From Rhodocyclaceae bacterium (lineage in GTDB: Bacteria; Pseudomonadota; Gammaproteobacteria; Burkholderiales; Rhodocyclaceae): a stretch of DNA of 64,000 nt. The notes below the pieces were generated by a model. It was not told where the DNA came from, made no database searches, and saw nothing but the letters and a program-made list of their open reading frames with translations. The position numbers were made by a program, and so were the translations under genes. Below, piece after piece: positions 25,956 through 33,522 of this stretch; the stretch's first letter is position 1; every line of letters starts with the position of its first letter. The DNA lies in contig VIKE01000027.1 of the NCBI GenBank assembly GCA_008080565.1, positions 62,001 through 126,000 of the forward strand, read 5' to 3'.

Positions 25956-26843
25956 TCAGGAATTCTTCTGGGCCAGGAATTCGTCGATCAGTCGAATAAG
26001 CACTTCTTCCTCATCGCCATCGTCCAGGCCGAGCAGTTCGGCGACGAGCCTGACCTTGTCCTGGCTGATGCGACGCCGGGCGCTGGAGATTTTGGCCGGT
26101 TCCGGCTGTTCTTCCCACGGCGGAATGTCGGATGCCGACGACACCGTAATGACCGGATCATCGGCAACGACGCTTTCCTTCTTTTTCCGCCCGCCAGAGA
26201 CTTCCGAGAGCGCGTTATCGACGACCTTCTTCGATACCTTCTCACCCTCAGGCAATTGCCCGATCTGGTCGATCAGAACCTCGGCCTTGGCCTCGTTTTT
26301 CTTGGCCAGCCTTTCGAGCTGAACGGCGGCGCCGGTGCTCGAAATCTTGCCGGCGTCAAGCAGGGCGGTGACCTTCTCCGACAAGTTGGCGGCAGCCGTC
26401 GCCTGGGCGAGCCAGGTGGGGGCGCGACCAAAGTGCTGGGCCGCCTCATCCGGCGACTCGAAACGCGCCGCGATGGTCTGAATGGCGTTGGCCATTTCAC
26501 GGGCTTCCAGCGGTGCGCGCACGCCCAAGCCGATATTTTCGAAAACCTGGACTTCAAGGGTTTCCGCCACCGCGCAGGTGCGGACGATGACCGGCACCGT
26601 CTTCTCGCCAGCCAGGATGGCGGCCTGCCGACGCCGCTCGCCGACGACAATCGTGTAGCGGCCGGCGGCATTGGCCGGCCGGACGACCAGCGGGTGAATG
26701 ACACCCATTTTCTGAATTGAATTGGCCAGCCCCTTGAGGCTGCTTTCGTCGATGTTCTGCCGGGGATGCTGCGGATCGGGTTCGATCAACGCGACATCAA
26801 TGATCTGGAAATCGGACGAACTGTCTTTGAAAGTCATGGCCAT
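25956..26843 (-). CDS. ParB/RepB/Spo0J family protein (orphan, no ParA nearby)
   Basis: This 295-aa protein has an N-terminal ParB/sulfiredoxin-like CTPase domain: PDPQHPRQNIDESSLKGLA, VIHPLVVRP, and the conserved YTIVVGERRRQAAILAG. The downstream helical DNA-binding region includes VQVFENIGLGVRAPLEARE and APTWLAQATAA. Then comes a Lys-rich linker (GGRKKKES) and a charged C-terminal helix (ELLGLDDGDEEEVLIRLI), perhaps for dimerisation. No parA and no parS-like cluster is next to it, so it is not the chromosomal parAB operon. Such orphan ParB-like proteins also act as nucleoid-associated regulators. Start 26843 or 26837. Confidence 0.85.
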   Translation of the reverse strand: MAMTFKDSSSDFQIIDVALIEPDPQHPRQNIDESSLKGLANSIQKMGVIHPLVVRPANAAGRYTIVVGERRRQAAILAGEKTVPVIVRTCAVAETLEVQVFENIGLGVRAPLEAREMANAIQTIAARFESPDEAAQHFGRAPTWLAQATAAANLSEKVTALLDAGKISSTGAAVQLERLAKKNEAKAEVLIDQIGQLPEGEKVSKKVVDNALSEVSGGRKKKESVVADDPVITVSSASDIPPWEEQPEPAKISSARRRISQDKVRLVAELLGLDDGDEEEVLIRLIDEFLAQKNS

Positions 26844-26871
26844 TCACTTTGAAAACGAGGGATCAGAAAGC

Positions 26872-26907
26872 AAAAAGCCCCAGAAATCGAAGCTCTGGGG
26901 CTTTTTT
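26872..26907 (-). terminator. Terminator of the HU gene (bidirectional)
   Basis: AAAAAGCCCCAGA pairs with TCTGGGGCTTTTT around a 9-base loop. On the minus strand it lies 15 bases after the HU stop codon; the plus-strand version is equally good but no plus gene reads into it. Confidence 0.88.
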
Positions 26908-26921
26908 GGCAGTGCGCCGGA

Positions 26922-27200
26922 TTACTTCTTGGCGACAGCAGCCTTGAAGTTGCTGCCAGCCGAGAACTTCGGCACGGTGGTGGCGGCGATCGACAGCTTT
27001 TCGCCGGTCTTCGGGTTCTTGCCTTCACGGGCAGCGCGGGCCGATGCCTTGAAAGTGCCGAAGCCGATCAGGGAAACGGAGTCGCCACCGGCCACGGCGG
27101 CAACAATGGCGCCGGTCACGGCATCCAGGGCCTTGGCAGCATCGGCCTTGGTTAGGCCGGCTTCTTCAGCGATGGCATCAATCAGTTCGGATTTGTTCAT
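26922..27200 (-). CDS. hupB: DNA-binding protein HU
   Basis: This 92-aa HU-beta type protein begins MNKSELIDAIAEEAGLTKAD. The second ATG (27200) is preferred because GAGGA is six bases ahead of it, whereas the first ATG (27206) touches the ribosome site. The DNA-intercalating arm is AREGKNPKTGEKLSI, with the Pro in the usual place, and the core is VSLIGFGTFKAS. HU bends and compacts the nucleoid. The gene has its own terminator. Confidence 0.95.
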   Translation of the reverse strand: MNKSELIDAIAEEAGLTKADAAKALDAVTGAIVAAVAGGDSVSLIGFGTFKASARAAREGKNPKTGEKLSIAATTVPKFSAGSNFKAAVAKK

Positions 27201-27321
27201 GTTCATTCCTCGGTTTGGTCAAAGCTGGTTTGGCGCACCGAAAAAACCAACGCGCCAGAAGGGGCGCAATTTTAGGGCTTTTAGGGGGCGAAGCAAGCCC
27301 AAAAAACCAGATCGCTTCCGG

Positions 27322-27359
27322 CGATTTGATTTTTGACCATTTTTCCCGGTTGACCGTGG
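27322..27359 (-). repeat. Dispersed repeat copy E (between HU and rubredoxin reductase genes)
   Basis: Minus-strand CCACGGTCAACCGGGAAAAA, then TGGTCAAAAATCAAATCG. This intergenic copy differs at a few positions from copy C. The rest of the 27201-27396 gap shows no gene. Confidence 0.8.
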
Positions 27360-27396
27360 CAATCGTCCCAGGTCCTCGGCCAGGACAATAATTTTG

Positions 27397-28545
27397 TCAG
27401 GCGCTCAAATTCGGCATCAAGGCAGCAAGGGCCATGCGCTCCTTGGTGAAGCTGCCCTGCACGACAAAGCCGCTGGGCTGGCCACTCGCCTGATCGACGA
27501 AGAGTGCCCGCAGGCCGTCTTCGGTGATCGCCGCATCCCATTGACCGGGCGCGCCGGGTGGTGGCGAAACAACGGTCGGGCAAGCCGGCGTCTTGAGCAC
27601 GATGGGCATCGCCGGGTAAGTCACCGGCTCGGGATTGCCGGTCAGGGTGCCGGCCAGTTTTTTGGCGCCCAGCATGATCGGCATGACGTAAGGCAGGAAC
27701 AGGCCGCCCAGTTCGACGCAGTCGCCCAACGCGTAAATGTTCGGGTCGGAGGTTCGCAGGAAGGCATCCGTGACGATGCCCAGACCGGTTGCCAGCGCGG
27801 CCGTCTTGGCCAGCGCCAAATTGGGCCGCAGGCCGATGGCCGACAGCACGAGGTCGTAAGGGCGGGCGTTACCCTGGCTGTCGATCAGGACGTAACGCTC
27901 GCCGTCGCGGCGAATGGCTTCGAGCCGTGCACCGAGATGAAAGCCGACGCCGATGGCCGTCAGCTTGGCGCGTAGCTGCTGCGCGGCGGCGGGCGGCAAC
28001 AGACGGCCCATGGGTTGTTCGATCTGGTCGTACACATCGACGGCGAAATCACCCAGACGCAGGTCGTTGGCGAATTCGCAGCCGATCAGGCCGGCGCCGA
28101 CGATGGCGACGCTGCGTTTCCCGGTCAGCCGGCTACGCAGGCGAGCGTAATCGGCCAGGCTGTTGATCGAGATCGCATCCGGCACACCGTCGCCGGCCAG
28201 CGGCAACGGAATCTGCGAGGCCCCGACGGCCAGAACGAGTTGGTCGTAGGCCAGCGTCCCCTGCGTGCACACGACTTCCCGGCAGCCGGCATCGATGCGG
28301 GCGACGGCGGTATGCGCCATGATCCGGATGCCCAGATCACGCTCCAGCTTGTCGGCCGGGGTCAGCACCATGTCCTCCGGCCGCTTGTTGGCGGCAAAGG
28401 CATTGGACAGGTTGGGCTTGGAATAGAAACCGCCATCATCGGCCGTGATGACGACGATCTCACGTTCCTTGTCGAGCTTGCGAAGTTCGCGGACGAGCGT
28501 GATGCCGGCCAGGCCACTACCGATGATCAGGGTGCGATTGTTCAT
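27397..28545 (-). CDS. FAD-dependent oxidoreductase, rubredoxin-NAD+ reductase type
   Basis: This 382-aa flavoprotein has two dinucleotide-binding folds: TLIIGSGLAGITLVREL at the N-terminus for FAD and SVAIVGAGLIGCEFANDL near residue 145 for NAD(P)H. A terminal FAD contact lies in IYALGDCVELGG. The overall pattern (YSKPNLSNAFAANK, then ADKLERDLGIR) is that of rubredoxin reductases (RubB/AlkT). A rubredoxin gene occurs 5 kb upstream in the same cluster and same strand, so the two probably form an NADH-to-rubredoxin electron path for the flavoprotein at 33523-34716. It is the last gene of the cyanate-type cluster. Confidence 0.85.
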   Translation of the reverse strand: MNNRTLIIGSGLAGITLVRELRKLDKEREIVVITADDGGFYSKPNLSNAFAANKRPEDMVLTPADKLERDLGIRIMAHTAVARIDAGCREVVCTQGTLAYDQLVLAVGASQIPLPLAGDGVPDAISINSLADYARLRSRLTGKRSVAIVGAGLIGCEFANDLRLGDFAVDVYDQIEQPMGRLLPPAAAQQLRAKLTAIGVGFHLGARLEAIRRDGERYVLIDSQGNARPYDLVLSAIGLRPNLALAKTAALATGLGIVTDAFLRTSDPNIYALGDCVELGGLFLPYVMPIMLGAKKLAGTLTGNPEPVTYPAMPIVLKTPACPTVVSPPPGAPGQWDAAITEDGLRALFVDQASGQPSGFVVQGSFTKERMALAALMPNLSA

Positions 28546-28569
28546 GTGCTGACTTTCAATGGGGGTGCC

Positions 28570-28596
28570 CGCCCCCGGTCACATTGACCGCGGGCG
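28570..28596 (-). terminator. Hairpin between the AhpD-like and rubredoxin reductase genes
   Basis: Twelve-base arms CGCCCCCGGTCA / TGACCGCGGGCG with a 3-base loop and one mismatch. There is no T-run, so it is either a weak terminator or an RNA-stability hairpin in the operon. Confidence 0.4.
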
Positions 28597-28608
28597 AGCC
28601 GGACTGCA

Positions 28609-28953
28609 TCAGGCGCCTTCGAACTCGTCGTAGGCGCGGACCGCTTCGGCGGCATACATCAGGGTCGGGCCGCCGCCCATGTAAACGCAGATGGCCAGCG
28701 TTTCCATCAGTTGCTCGCGGGTCACGCCGAGCTTGATCAGGGCTTTGACATGAAAGCCGATGCAGGCATCGCAGCGCGAGGCGACACCGATGGCGAGCGC
28801 CGTCAGTTCCTTGTGCAGGGCCGACAGCGTGCCTTCGGCCAGGGCGCCTTGCGACATCTGGCCAAAGCCCTTCATCGTCTCCGGAATGGCGCTGCGCAGC
28901 TTGCCCAGCGCCTTCGAGACGTCCCCGGTGATGACCGAAAACGATTTGCTCAT
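28609..28953 (-). CDS. Carboxymuconolactone decarboxylase (AhpD-like) family protein
   Basis: This 114-aa all-helical protein has an AhpD-type redox centre, CDACIGFHVKALI, in which the CxxC plus His triad fits the alkylhydroperoxidase branch rather than true decarboxylases. Other family marks are GTLSALHKELTALAIGVA and LGVTREQLMETLAICVYMG. It probably acts as a thiol-based reductase in the cytoplasm. Its ATG follows the OsmC stop codon by one base, so the two are translationally coupled; both point to peroxide or thiol handling within the cyanate cluster. Confidence 0.88.
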   Translation of the reverse strand: MSKSFSVITGDVSKALGKLRSAIPETMKGFGQMSQGALAEGTLSALHKELTALAIGVASRCDACIGFHVKALIKLGVTREQLMETLAICVYMGGGPTLMYAAEAVRAYDEFEGA

Positions 28954-28954
28954 C

Positions 28955-29497
28955 TCAGGCCTCGTCAACCTTGGCGATGGTGAAAGGAATCGGGTTGCGC
29001 ATCGTGTTGGCGACCGGCGAGTAGTAGTTGGCCTTTTGTACGATGTCGTCGAGTTCTTCCTGGCTGGCATCGCCTTCGACGATGACCTTGACGCGGATTT
29101 CCTTGAAACCCATGTCGGCTGGCAGGCGCTCGGCACCGCCGGCGCCCCAGGCTGCGGTGTTGCCGATGTCGGCTTCGAGGAAGATTTCGAGGCGGGAAAG
29201 CTTGACTTGGCGATGCGTGGCAATCGCCGTGATGCCGACGCCGAGGCAGCCACCGAGGGCGGAGAGGACAACTTCGCCAGGGGCCGGCGCGGTGTTCTCG
29301 CCGAACAGGTGGAGCGGCTCATCGACGACAACCGGGTTGTGGATGCCGACGAAGCTCCACGAGCGGAACTGGCCCTGCATCACGGTGTGCACCTTGTTGG
29401 TACCGCGGCGTTCCGGGTTTTCCTTGCCGCCGGCGGCGAATTTCAGCAGGCCGTCGCGGTCGATCGGACGGAGGTAGGTTTTGGTGGTTTGAGTCAT
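28955..29497 (-). CDS. OsmC family protein
   Basis: The ATG at 29497 gives 180 residues. The OsmC/Ohr fold is recognised by GEVVLSALGGCLGVGITAIA, with the Cys in the usual helix, and by the second-half RVKVIVEGDASQEELDDIV and SPVANTMRNPIP. The first conserved Cys lies in GGCLGVG and a second Cys equivalent is not obvious (SPVANT instead of CPV), so peroxidase activity is doubtful. OsmC proteins reduce organic hydroperoxides or bind thiols. It is coupled to the AhpD-like gene and is separated from cynS by two hairpins. Confidence 0.88.
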   Translation of the reverse strand: MTQTTKTYLRPIDRDGLLKFAAGGKENPERRGTNKVHTVMQGQFRSWSFVGIHNPVVVDEPLHLFGENTAPAPGEVVLSALGGCLGVGITAIATHRQVKLSRLEIFLEADIGNTAAWGAGGAERLPADMGFKEIRVKVIVEGDASQEELDDIVQKANYYSPVANTMRNPIPFTIAKVDEA

Positions 29498-29550
29498 TTT
29501 GAGGCTCCAGTAAGTTGGGGAAAGTCGAATTTCAGGTTGAGCGCTACCCT

Positions 29551-29607
29551 GCCCGTAAAAACGGGCGTTCAGCACCGGCTTGCTTGGGACTCCCCGCCGA
29601 AGCGGGG
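29551..29607 (-). terminator. Two hairpins in the cynS-OsmC gap
   Basis: On the minus strand CCCCGC-TTCG-GCGGGG (29607-29592) is followed by GCCCGT-TTTT-ACGGGC (29566-29551). The first has a stable tetraloop. They may end part of the transcription after cynS or protect its 3' end; T-runs are weak. Confidence 0.5.
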
Positions 29608-29617
29608 CGAAACGGGA

Positions 29618-30061
29618 TTAGTAGGTCTTGTAGGGCAGGAACTTGCCCGACATGGTGATGCTGACCCGGTCACCCATCGGATTGGCTTCGCGCGCCAGAT
29701 CCATCTTGAAATCGATGGCCGACATGATGCCGTCGCCGAATTCTTCGTGGATCAGCTCCTTGAAGGTTGTGCCATAGACGCTGATCAGTTCGTAGAAACG
29801 GTAGATCAGCGGATCGGTCGGCACGGAGGTCGGCAGCGAGCCCTTGTAGGGCACGACCTGGAGCAGGGCGACTGCTTCTTTCGGCAAATCGAAGATCTCG
29901 CCGAGAATGGCCGCCTGCTTGGCATCAAAAGTCATCTGCCCGAGACAGCCGGCGGTGACCCATTCCTTGGACAGGCCAATCTTGCTGGCGACATCAGCCC
30001 ACTTGATGCCTTTGGTGATCTTGGCGCCGATGATCATTTCAGTTACGTTATTTCGGTTCAT
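29618..30061 (-). CDS. cynS: Cyanate hydratase (cyanase)
   Basis: This 147-aa enzyme decomposes cyanate with bicarbonate to ammonium and CO2, supplying nitrogen and removing a toxic ion. The N-terminal helical domain (KGIKWADVASKIGLSKEWVTA) and catalytic C-terminal domain (IYRFYELISVYGTTFKELIHEEFGDGIMSAIDF, quoted here in parts: IYRFYELISVYG and FGDGIMSAID) are intact. The catalytic Arg, Glu and Ser correspond to R88, E91 and S114 here. It follows the transporter ATPase gene by 20 bases, so uptake and degradation form one operon. Confidence 0.97.
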   Translation of the reverse strand: MNRNNVTEMIIGAKITKGIKWADVASKIGLSKEWVTAGCLGQMTFDAKQAAILGEIFDLPKEAVALLQVVPYKGSLPTSVPTDPLIYRFYELISVYGTTFKELIHEEFGDGIMSAIDFKMDLAREANPMGDRVSITMSGKFLPYKTY

Positions 30062-30081
30062 TTGTGTGCTCCTGGAGGGGG

Positions 30082-30934
30082 TTATTGATTGACGACCTGT
30101 TTCAGAATGGGGCGGGTGCTGTCGCTCGGCGGCGGCTCATCGGTGGCAAGTCCGGGGCGGACAACCGGCGGATGCCGTGCGTCGTGGAGCACGGCGGCAT
30201 CGCTGCCGGCGTAGCCCTTCGAACGATTCACCAGAAAATCGACAAGGTGATTGCGGATGCGATAGAACTGCGGATCGTGGTGCATCTCGGCCCGCGTCCG
30301 GTTGCGCGGCATGGTGATCTCGACGATCTCGGCGATCTTGGCGTGCGGACCGTTGCTCATCAGGATCACCTTGTCGGCGAGCAGGATCGCCTCGTCGACG
30401 TCGTGGGTGATCATGAACACCTAGCGCCCCGAAAGGCTCGTCGAGGAGCAGCATCTTGGGCTCGATGGCAAAGGCGCGGGCAATGCCGACACGCTGCTTC
30501 ATGCCGCCCGACAACTCGGCCGGCTTCTTGTGGATGGCATGGCCGAGGCCGACCATCTCGAGGTAGGTCGTGCAGTGCTCATCGATCCTGGCCTTGGACC
30601 ACTCCGGCCAGCGCGACTTGGCGGCGAAGGCGACGTTGCCGAGCACCGTCATCCACGGCATCAGGGCGTGGCTCTGAAAAACGACGCCGCGATCCAGGCT
30701 GGGGCCTTTGACCTCCCTGCCGTCCATGATGACCACGCCGCTGCTGGCTTCTTCGAGGCCGGCCAGAACGTTCAGGATGGTCGTCTTGCCGCAGCCGGAG
30801 TGACCGATGATGCAGACGAACTCGCCGCGCTCGATCCCGAAGTGGATGTTGTCGAAAACCGGCGGGTTCTGCTTGCCATCGGCAGCCGGATAAACCTTCT
30901 GCAAGCCTTCGACGCTGAGGAAATGCTGAGTCAT
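30082..30934 (-). pseudogene. ABC transporter ATP-binding protein, cyanate/nitrate type, internal deletion
   Basis: The N-terminal part, from the ATG at 30934 (MTQHFLSVEGLQKVYP), has Walker A GHSGCGKTT, the Q-loop region GVVFQSHALMPWM, signature LSGGMKQRVGIARA and Walker B MLLLDEPFGAL. Directly after GAL, near 30420, the frame changes and resumes with FMITHDVDEAILLADKV to a stop at 30082. The D-loop and roughly 25-30 residues between Walker B and the H-loop are missing. The remainder looks normal, including the long C-terminal tail of NrtD-type ATPases. As read the transporter would lack an ATPase; confirm against an independent read. Confidence 0.85.
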
Positions 30935-30939
30935 CTTGA

Positions 30940-31782
30940 TTACTCCCGGTAGGTGACCAGCTTTTGCAGCGAGCCGAAGAGTTGATCGAGGACCATGCCG
31001 ACCAGCCCGATCATGGCGACGGCAAAGATCACGTTGGGCAGGGCCAGGTTGTTCCACTCGTTCCAGACGAAGTAGCCGATACCCGTGCCGCCGACCAGCA
31101 TCTCGGCGGCGACAATGACCAGCCAGGCGATGCCCATCGAGATGCGCATGCCGGTCAGGATGGTCGGCGCCGCAGCCGGCAGGATGACCTGAAAAGCCTT
31201 GCGCAGCGGCTTGACTTCCAGCGTCCGGGCGACATTGATCCAGTCACGGCGGACGGCGGCAACGCCGAAGGCCGTGTTGATCAGCATCGGCCACAGCGAG
31301 CAGATGAAGATCACGAAGATGCCGGAAACGTCCGAGTCCTTGAGGCTGTACAGGGCGAGCGGCATCCAGGCCAGCGGCGAGATCGGCTTAAGGATCTGGA
31401 TGAACGGATTGAGCGCCCGGAAGAGCAGCGGCGACATGCCGATGGCGAAGCCCAGGGGAATGGCGACGATCACCGCCAAGAAGAATCCGAGACCGACCCG
31501 CCACAGCGAATGAGCCAACTGGATACCGATTCCCTTGTCGTTCGGCCCCTTGTCGTAGAACGGGTCGGACAGGTAGGTAACGAAAGCGGTACCGACTTCG
31601 CCGGGCGGCGGAAAGCCGCCGGTCTTGCCGGCGCCCTTGCCCATCATTGCCGCGTATTCGGCATCGGCCGCGCTCACTGCCGGGCCTTCCTTGTGATACG
31701 TGGCCAGCGACCACGTACCGATGAAGATCAGGAAGATCAGCAGCGAAAGCAATGCGGCCTTGAGTCCTGGCTTGCTAAACAT
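30940..31782 (-). CDS. ABC transporter permease, cyanate/nitrate type
   Basis: The ATG at 31782 has GAGGAG in front and gives 280 residues. Membrane helices are at the N-terminus (ALLSLLIFLIFIGTWSLA) and across the BPD_transp_1 domain, about residues 90-270. The EAA-type loop is INVARTLEVKPLRKAFQVILPAA. This is the NrtB/CynB/SsuC family. It moves nitrate, cyanate, bicarbonate or sulfonate types of anion; the adjacent cyanase makes cyanate the best guess. It lies 10 bases from the binding-protein gene and 5 from the ATPase gene. Confidence 0.9.
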   Translation of the reverse strand: MFSKPGLKAALLSLLIFLIFIGTWSLATYHKEGPAVSAADAEYAAMMGKGAGKTGGFPPPGEVGTAFVTYLSDPFYDKGPNDKGIGIQLAHSLWRVGLGFFLAVIVAIPLGFAIGMSPLLFRALNPFIQILKPISPLAWMPLALYSLKDSDVSGIFVIFICSLWPMLINTAFGVAAVRRDWINVARTLEVKPLRKAFQVILPAAAPTILTGMRISMGIAWLVIVAAEMLVGGTGIGYFVWNEWNNLALPNVIFAVAMIGLVGMVLDQLFGSLQKLVTYRE

Positions 31783-31792
31783 GGCGTGCTCC

Positions 31793-33139
31793 TCAGGCCT
31801 TCTTGATGGCAAAACTGTTGCTGTAGGCATCGACCTTGGCCGGGTCGAACTCCTTGCCCATGACCATGAACTTCTTGCTGTTCTCCTTGGGCGGATTCAT
31901 ACCTAGGCTGGTCATCTGCTTGCGGGCATCGGTCAGCAGGTACACCTTTTCGGCGATGTCCTTGTAGCGCACGTCGCCCTTGATGTAGCCCCAGCGTTTC
32001 ATCTGCGACAGGATCCAGTAGGCCATCGAGTACCACGGGAAGGGGTCGTAATCGACGCGCTCCGGAACGTTCCTGATATTGCCCAGACCATCGGCGAACT
32101 TGCCGGTCAGCACCTGTTCGATGACGGCCTTCGGCTGATTAAGGTAATTGGCCGGAGCCAGCACCTCGGCCATGATCGGCCGGTTCTTCGGGTCGCGGGC
32201 CATGGCTGCGGACTTCAGGATGGCACGGTAGAGCGCAGTAAAACTGTTCGGGTTTTGCTGGATGAATTCGGCCGGAATGGCGAAGGAGCAGCACGGGTGA
32301 CCGTCCCAGATTTCGCGCGAGAGAATATGTATGAAGCCGAGGTCGTCATAGACGGCGCGCTGATTGATCGGATCGGGACCAAGGAAGCCGTCGATGTTGC
32401 CGGCGCGCAAATTGGCGACCATTTCGGGCGGCGGCAGGACGCGCAACTGGACATCGGTATCCGGATTGATGCCGTTCTCGGCCAAGTAGTAGCGCAGCAG
32501 GAAGTTGTGCATCGAGAATTCGAACGGGATGGCCAGTTTGAAGCCCTTCCAGTTCTTCGGGTCGCGGTTGGTCTTGTGCTTGTTGGCGAGCACGATGGCC
32601 TGACCGTTGACGTTCTGGATGGTCATCACGTTGGTTGGTGATGCATTGGAGCCGACGCCCATCGAAATGGCCAGCGGCATCGGGGCGAGCATGTGCGAGG
32701 CGTCAAATTCCTTGTTGATCACCTTGTCGCGGACCAGCGCCCAGCCGGCCGTCTTCATCATCGTGACGTTGAGACCTTCCTTCCTGTAGAAGCCCAGCGG
32801 GTCGGCCATGATCAGCGGGCTGGCACAGGTGATGGGAACGAAACCGATCTTCAGGTCTTTCTTTTCCAGGCTGCCCTTTTCCTGGGCCATGGCTTCCAGC
32901 GCGCCAAACGGGATCAGCGATGAAATTGCCGCCCAGGCCGCCGAGGCGCCCACCGTGCCCAAAAAGCGACGACGCTCGACATCCTGAGGAAAGAGCGCGC
33001 GCATCACGGTCGACTGGATGACGCGCTGATTCAAGGCATCTACTTCGGCCAGTTCATGTTCGGCCTGCGAGCCATGCTGGCCGCAGCTACAGCCACGATG
33101 CAGTGTGCTGTCGGGATCGAAAGGGTTATTCAGTGACAT
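31793..33139 (-). CDS. ABC transporter substrate-binding protein, cyanate/nitrate type (Tat signal)
   Basis: This 448-aa protein has a twin-arginine signal at about residues 56-75 (ERRRFLGTVGASAAW), preceded by a long 55-residue leader with a Cys-rich CSCGQHG. The mature part is NrtA-like: LKIGFVPITCASPLIMADPLGFY, GWALVRDKVINKEFDASHML, and AENGINPDTDVQLRVLPPPE. It delivers the anion to the permease on the periplasmic side. It heads the transporter-cynS operon and has its own sigma-54 promoter and an NtrC site upstream. Cyanate versus nitrate specificity is inferred from cynS. Confidence 0.9.
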   Translation of the reverse strand: MSLNNPFDPDSTLHRGCSCGQHGSQAEHELAEVDALNQRVIQSTVMRALFPQDVERRRFLGTVGASAAWAAISSLIPFGALEAMAQEKGSLEKKDLKIGFVPITCASPLIMADPLGFYRKEGLNVTMMKTAGWALVRDKVINKEFDASHMLAPMPLAISMGVGSNASPTNVMTIQNVNGQAIVLANKHKTNRDPKNWKGFKLAIPFEFSMHNFLLRYYLAENGINPDTDVQLRVLPPPEMVANLRAGNIDGFLGPDPINQRAVYDDLGFIHILSREIWDGHPCCSFAIPAEFIQQNPNSFTALYRAILKSAAMARDPKNRPIMAEVLAPANYLNQPKAVIEQVLTGKFADGLGNIRNVPERVDYDPFPWYSMAYWILSQMKRWGYIKGDVRYKDIAEKVYLLTDARKQMTSLGMNPPKENSKKFMVMGKEFDPAKVDAYSNSFAIKKA

Positions 33140-33176
33140 GGCGAACTCCTTGGGGTTTTAAGATTCACTATTGCAA

Positions 33177-33192
33177 TGCAGCAATCGTTCCT
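33177..33192 (-). promoter_or_regulatory. Candidate sigma-54 promoter of the cyanate transporter operon
   Basis: Minus-strand AGGAACGATTGCTGCA has GG and GC ten bases apart and matches most of the sigma-54 consensus. It is placed about 40 bases before the binding-protein ATG with an AAGGAG ribosome site between. Confidence 0.5.
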
Positions 33193-33276
33193 GCCTGGCG
33201 AGGGTGCTGCGGTTAATGCTTGCTTCTCTGTTTTTCCTGATTCCGGCTTTTTCAGCACTATTTTCATCAGGGCCAA

Positions 33277-33293
33277 TGCACAAACATGGTGCA
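33277..33293 (-). promoter_or_regulatory. NtrC-binding site upstream of the cyanate transporter operon
   Basis: Minus-strand TGCACCATGTTTGTGCA is a strong NtrC dyad match and lies about 85 bases upstream of the candidate sigma-54 promoter, just past the rubredoxin stop codon. Confidence 0.7.
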
Positions 33294-33307
33294 TTCGGCT
33301 CACTGTT

Positions 33308-33490
33308 TTAGAACTCGACTGCTTCAAAATCGGCCTTGGTCACACCGCACTCCGGGCAATACCAGTCGTCGGGAATGTCGGCAAAAGCGGTACCGGGGGC
33401 GATGCCATGCTCGGGATCGCCGGCTACTTCGTCGTAAATCCAGTTGCAGACCTTGCAGATCCATTGGGTAGTTTGGGCAACTTCAGACAT
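33308..33490 (-). CDS. Rubredoxin
   Basis: This 60-aa electron carrier has the Fe(Cys)4 site as C12 and C15 (WICKVCNWIYDE) and C45 and C48 (DDWYCPECGVTK). The fold markers GDPEHGIAPGTAFADIPDDW are intact. It probably receives electrons from the reductase at 27397-28545 and passes them to a flavin or iron oxygenase, perhaps the acyl-CoA-dehydrogenase-like protein 32 bases upstream in the same operon. The start has a GGAAAG ribosome site. Confidence 0.97.
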   Translation of the reverse strand: MSEVAQTTQWICKVCNWIYDEVAGDPEHGIAPGTAFADIPDDWYCPECGVTKADFEAVEF

Positions 33491-33522
33491 ATGTTTTCTT
33501 TCCGGAAAAATGGCGGTTGATA

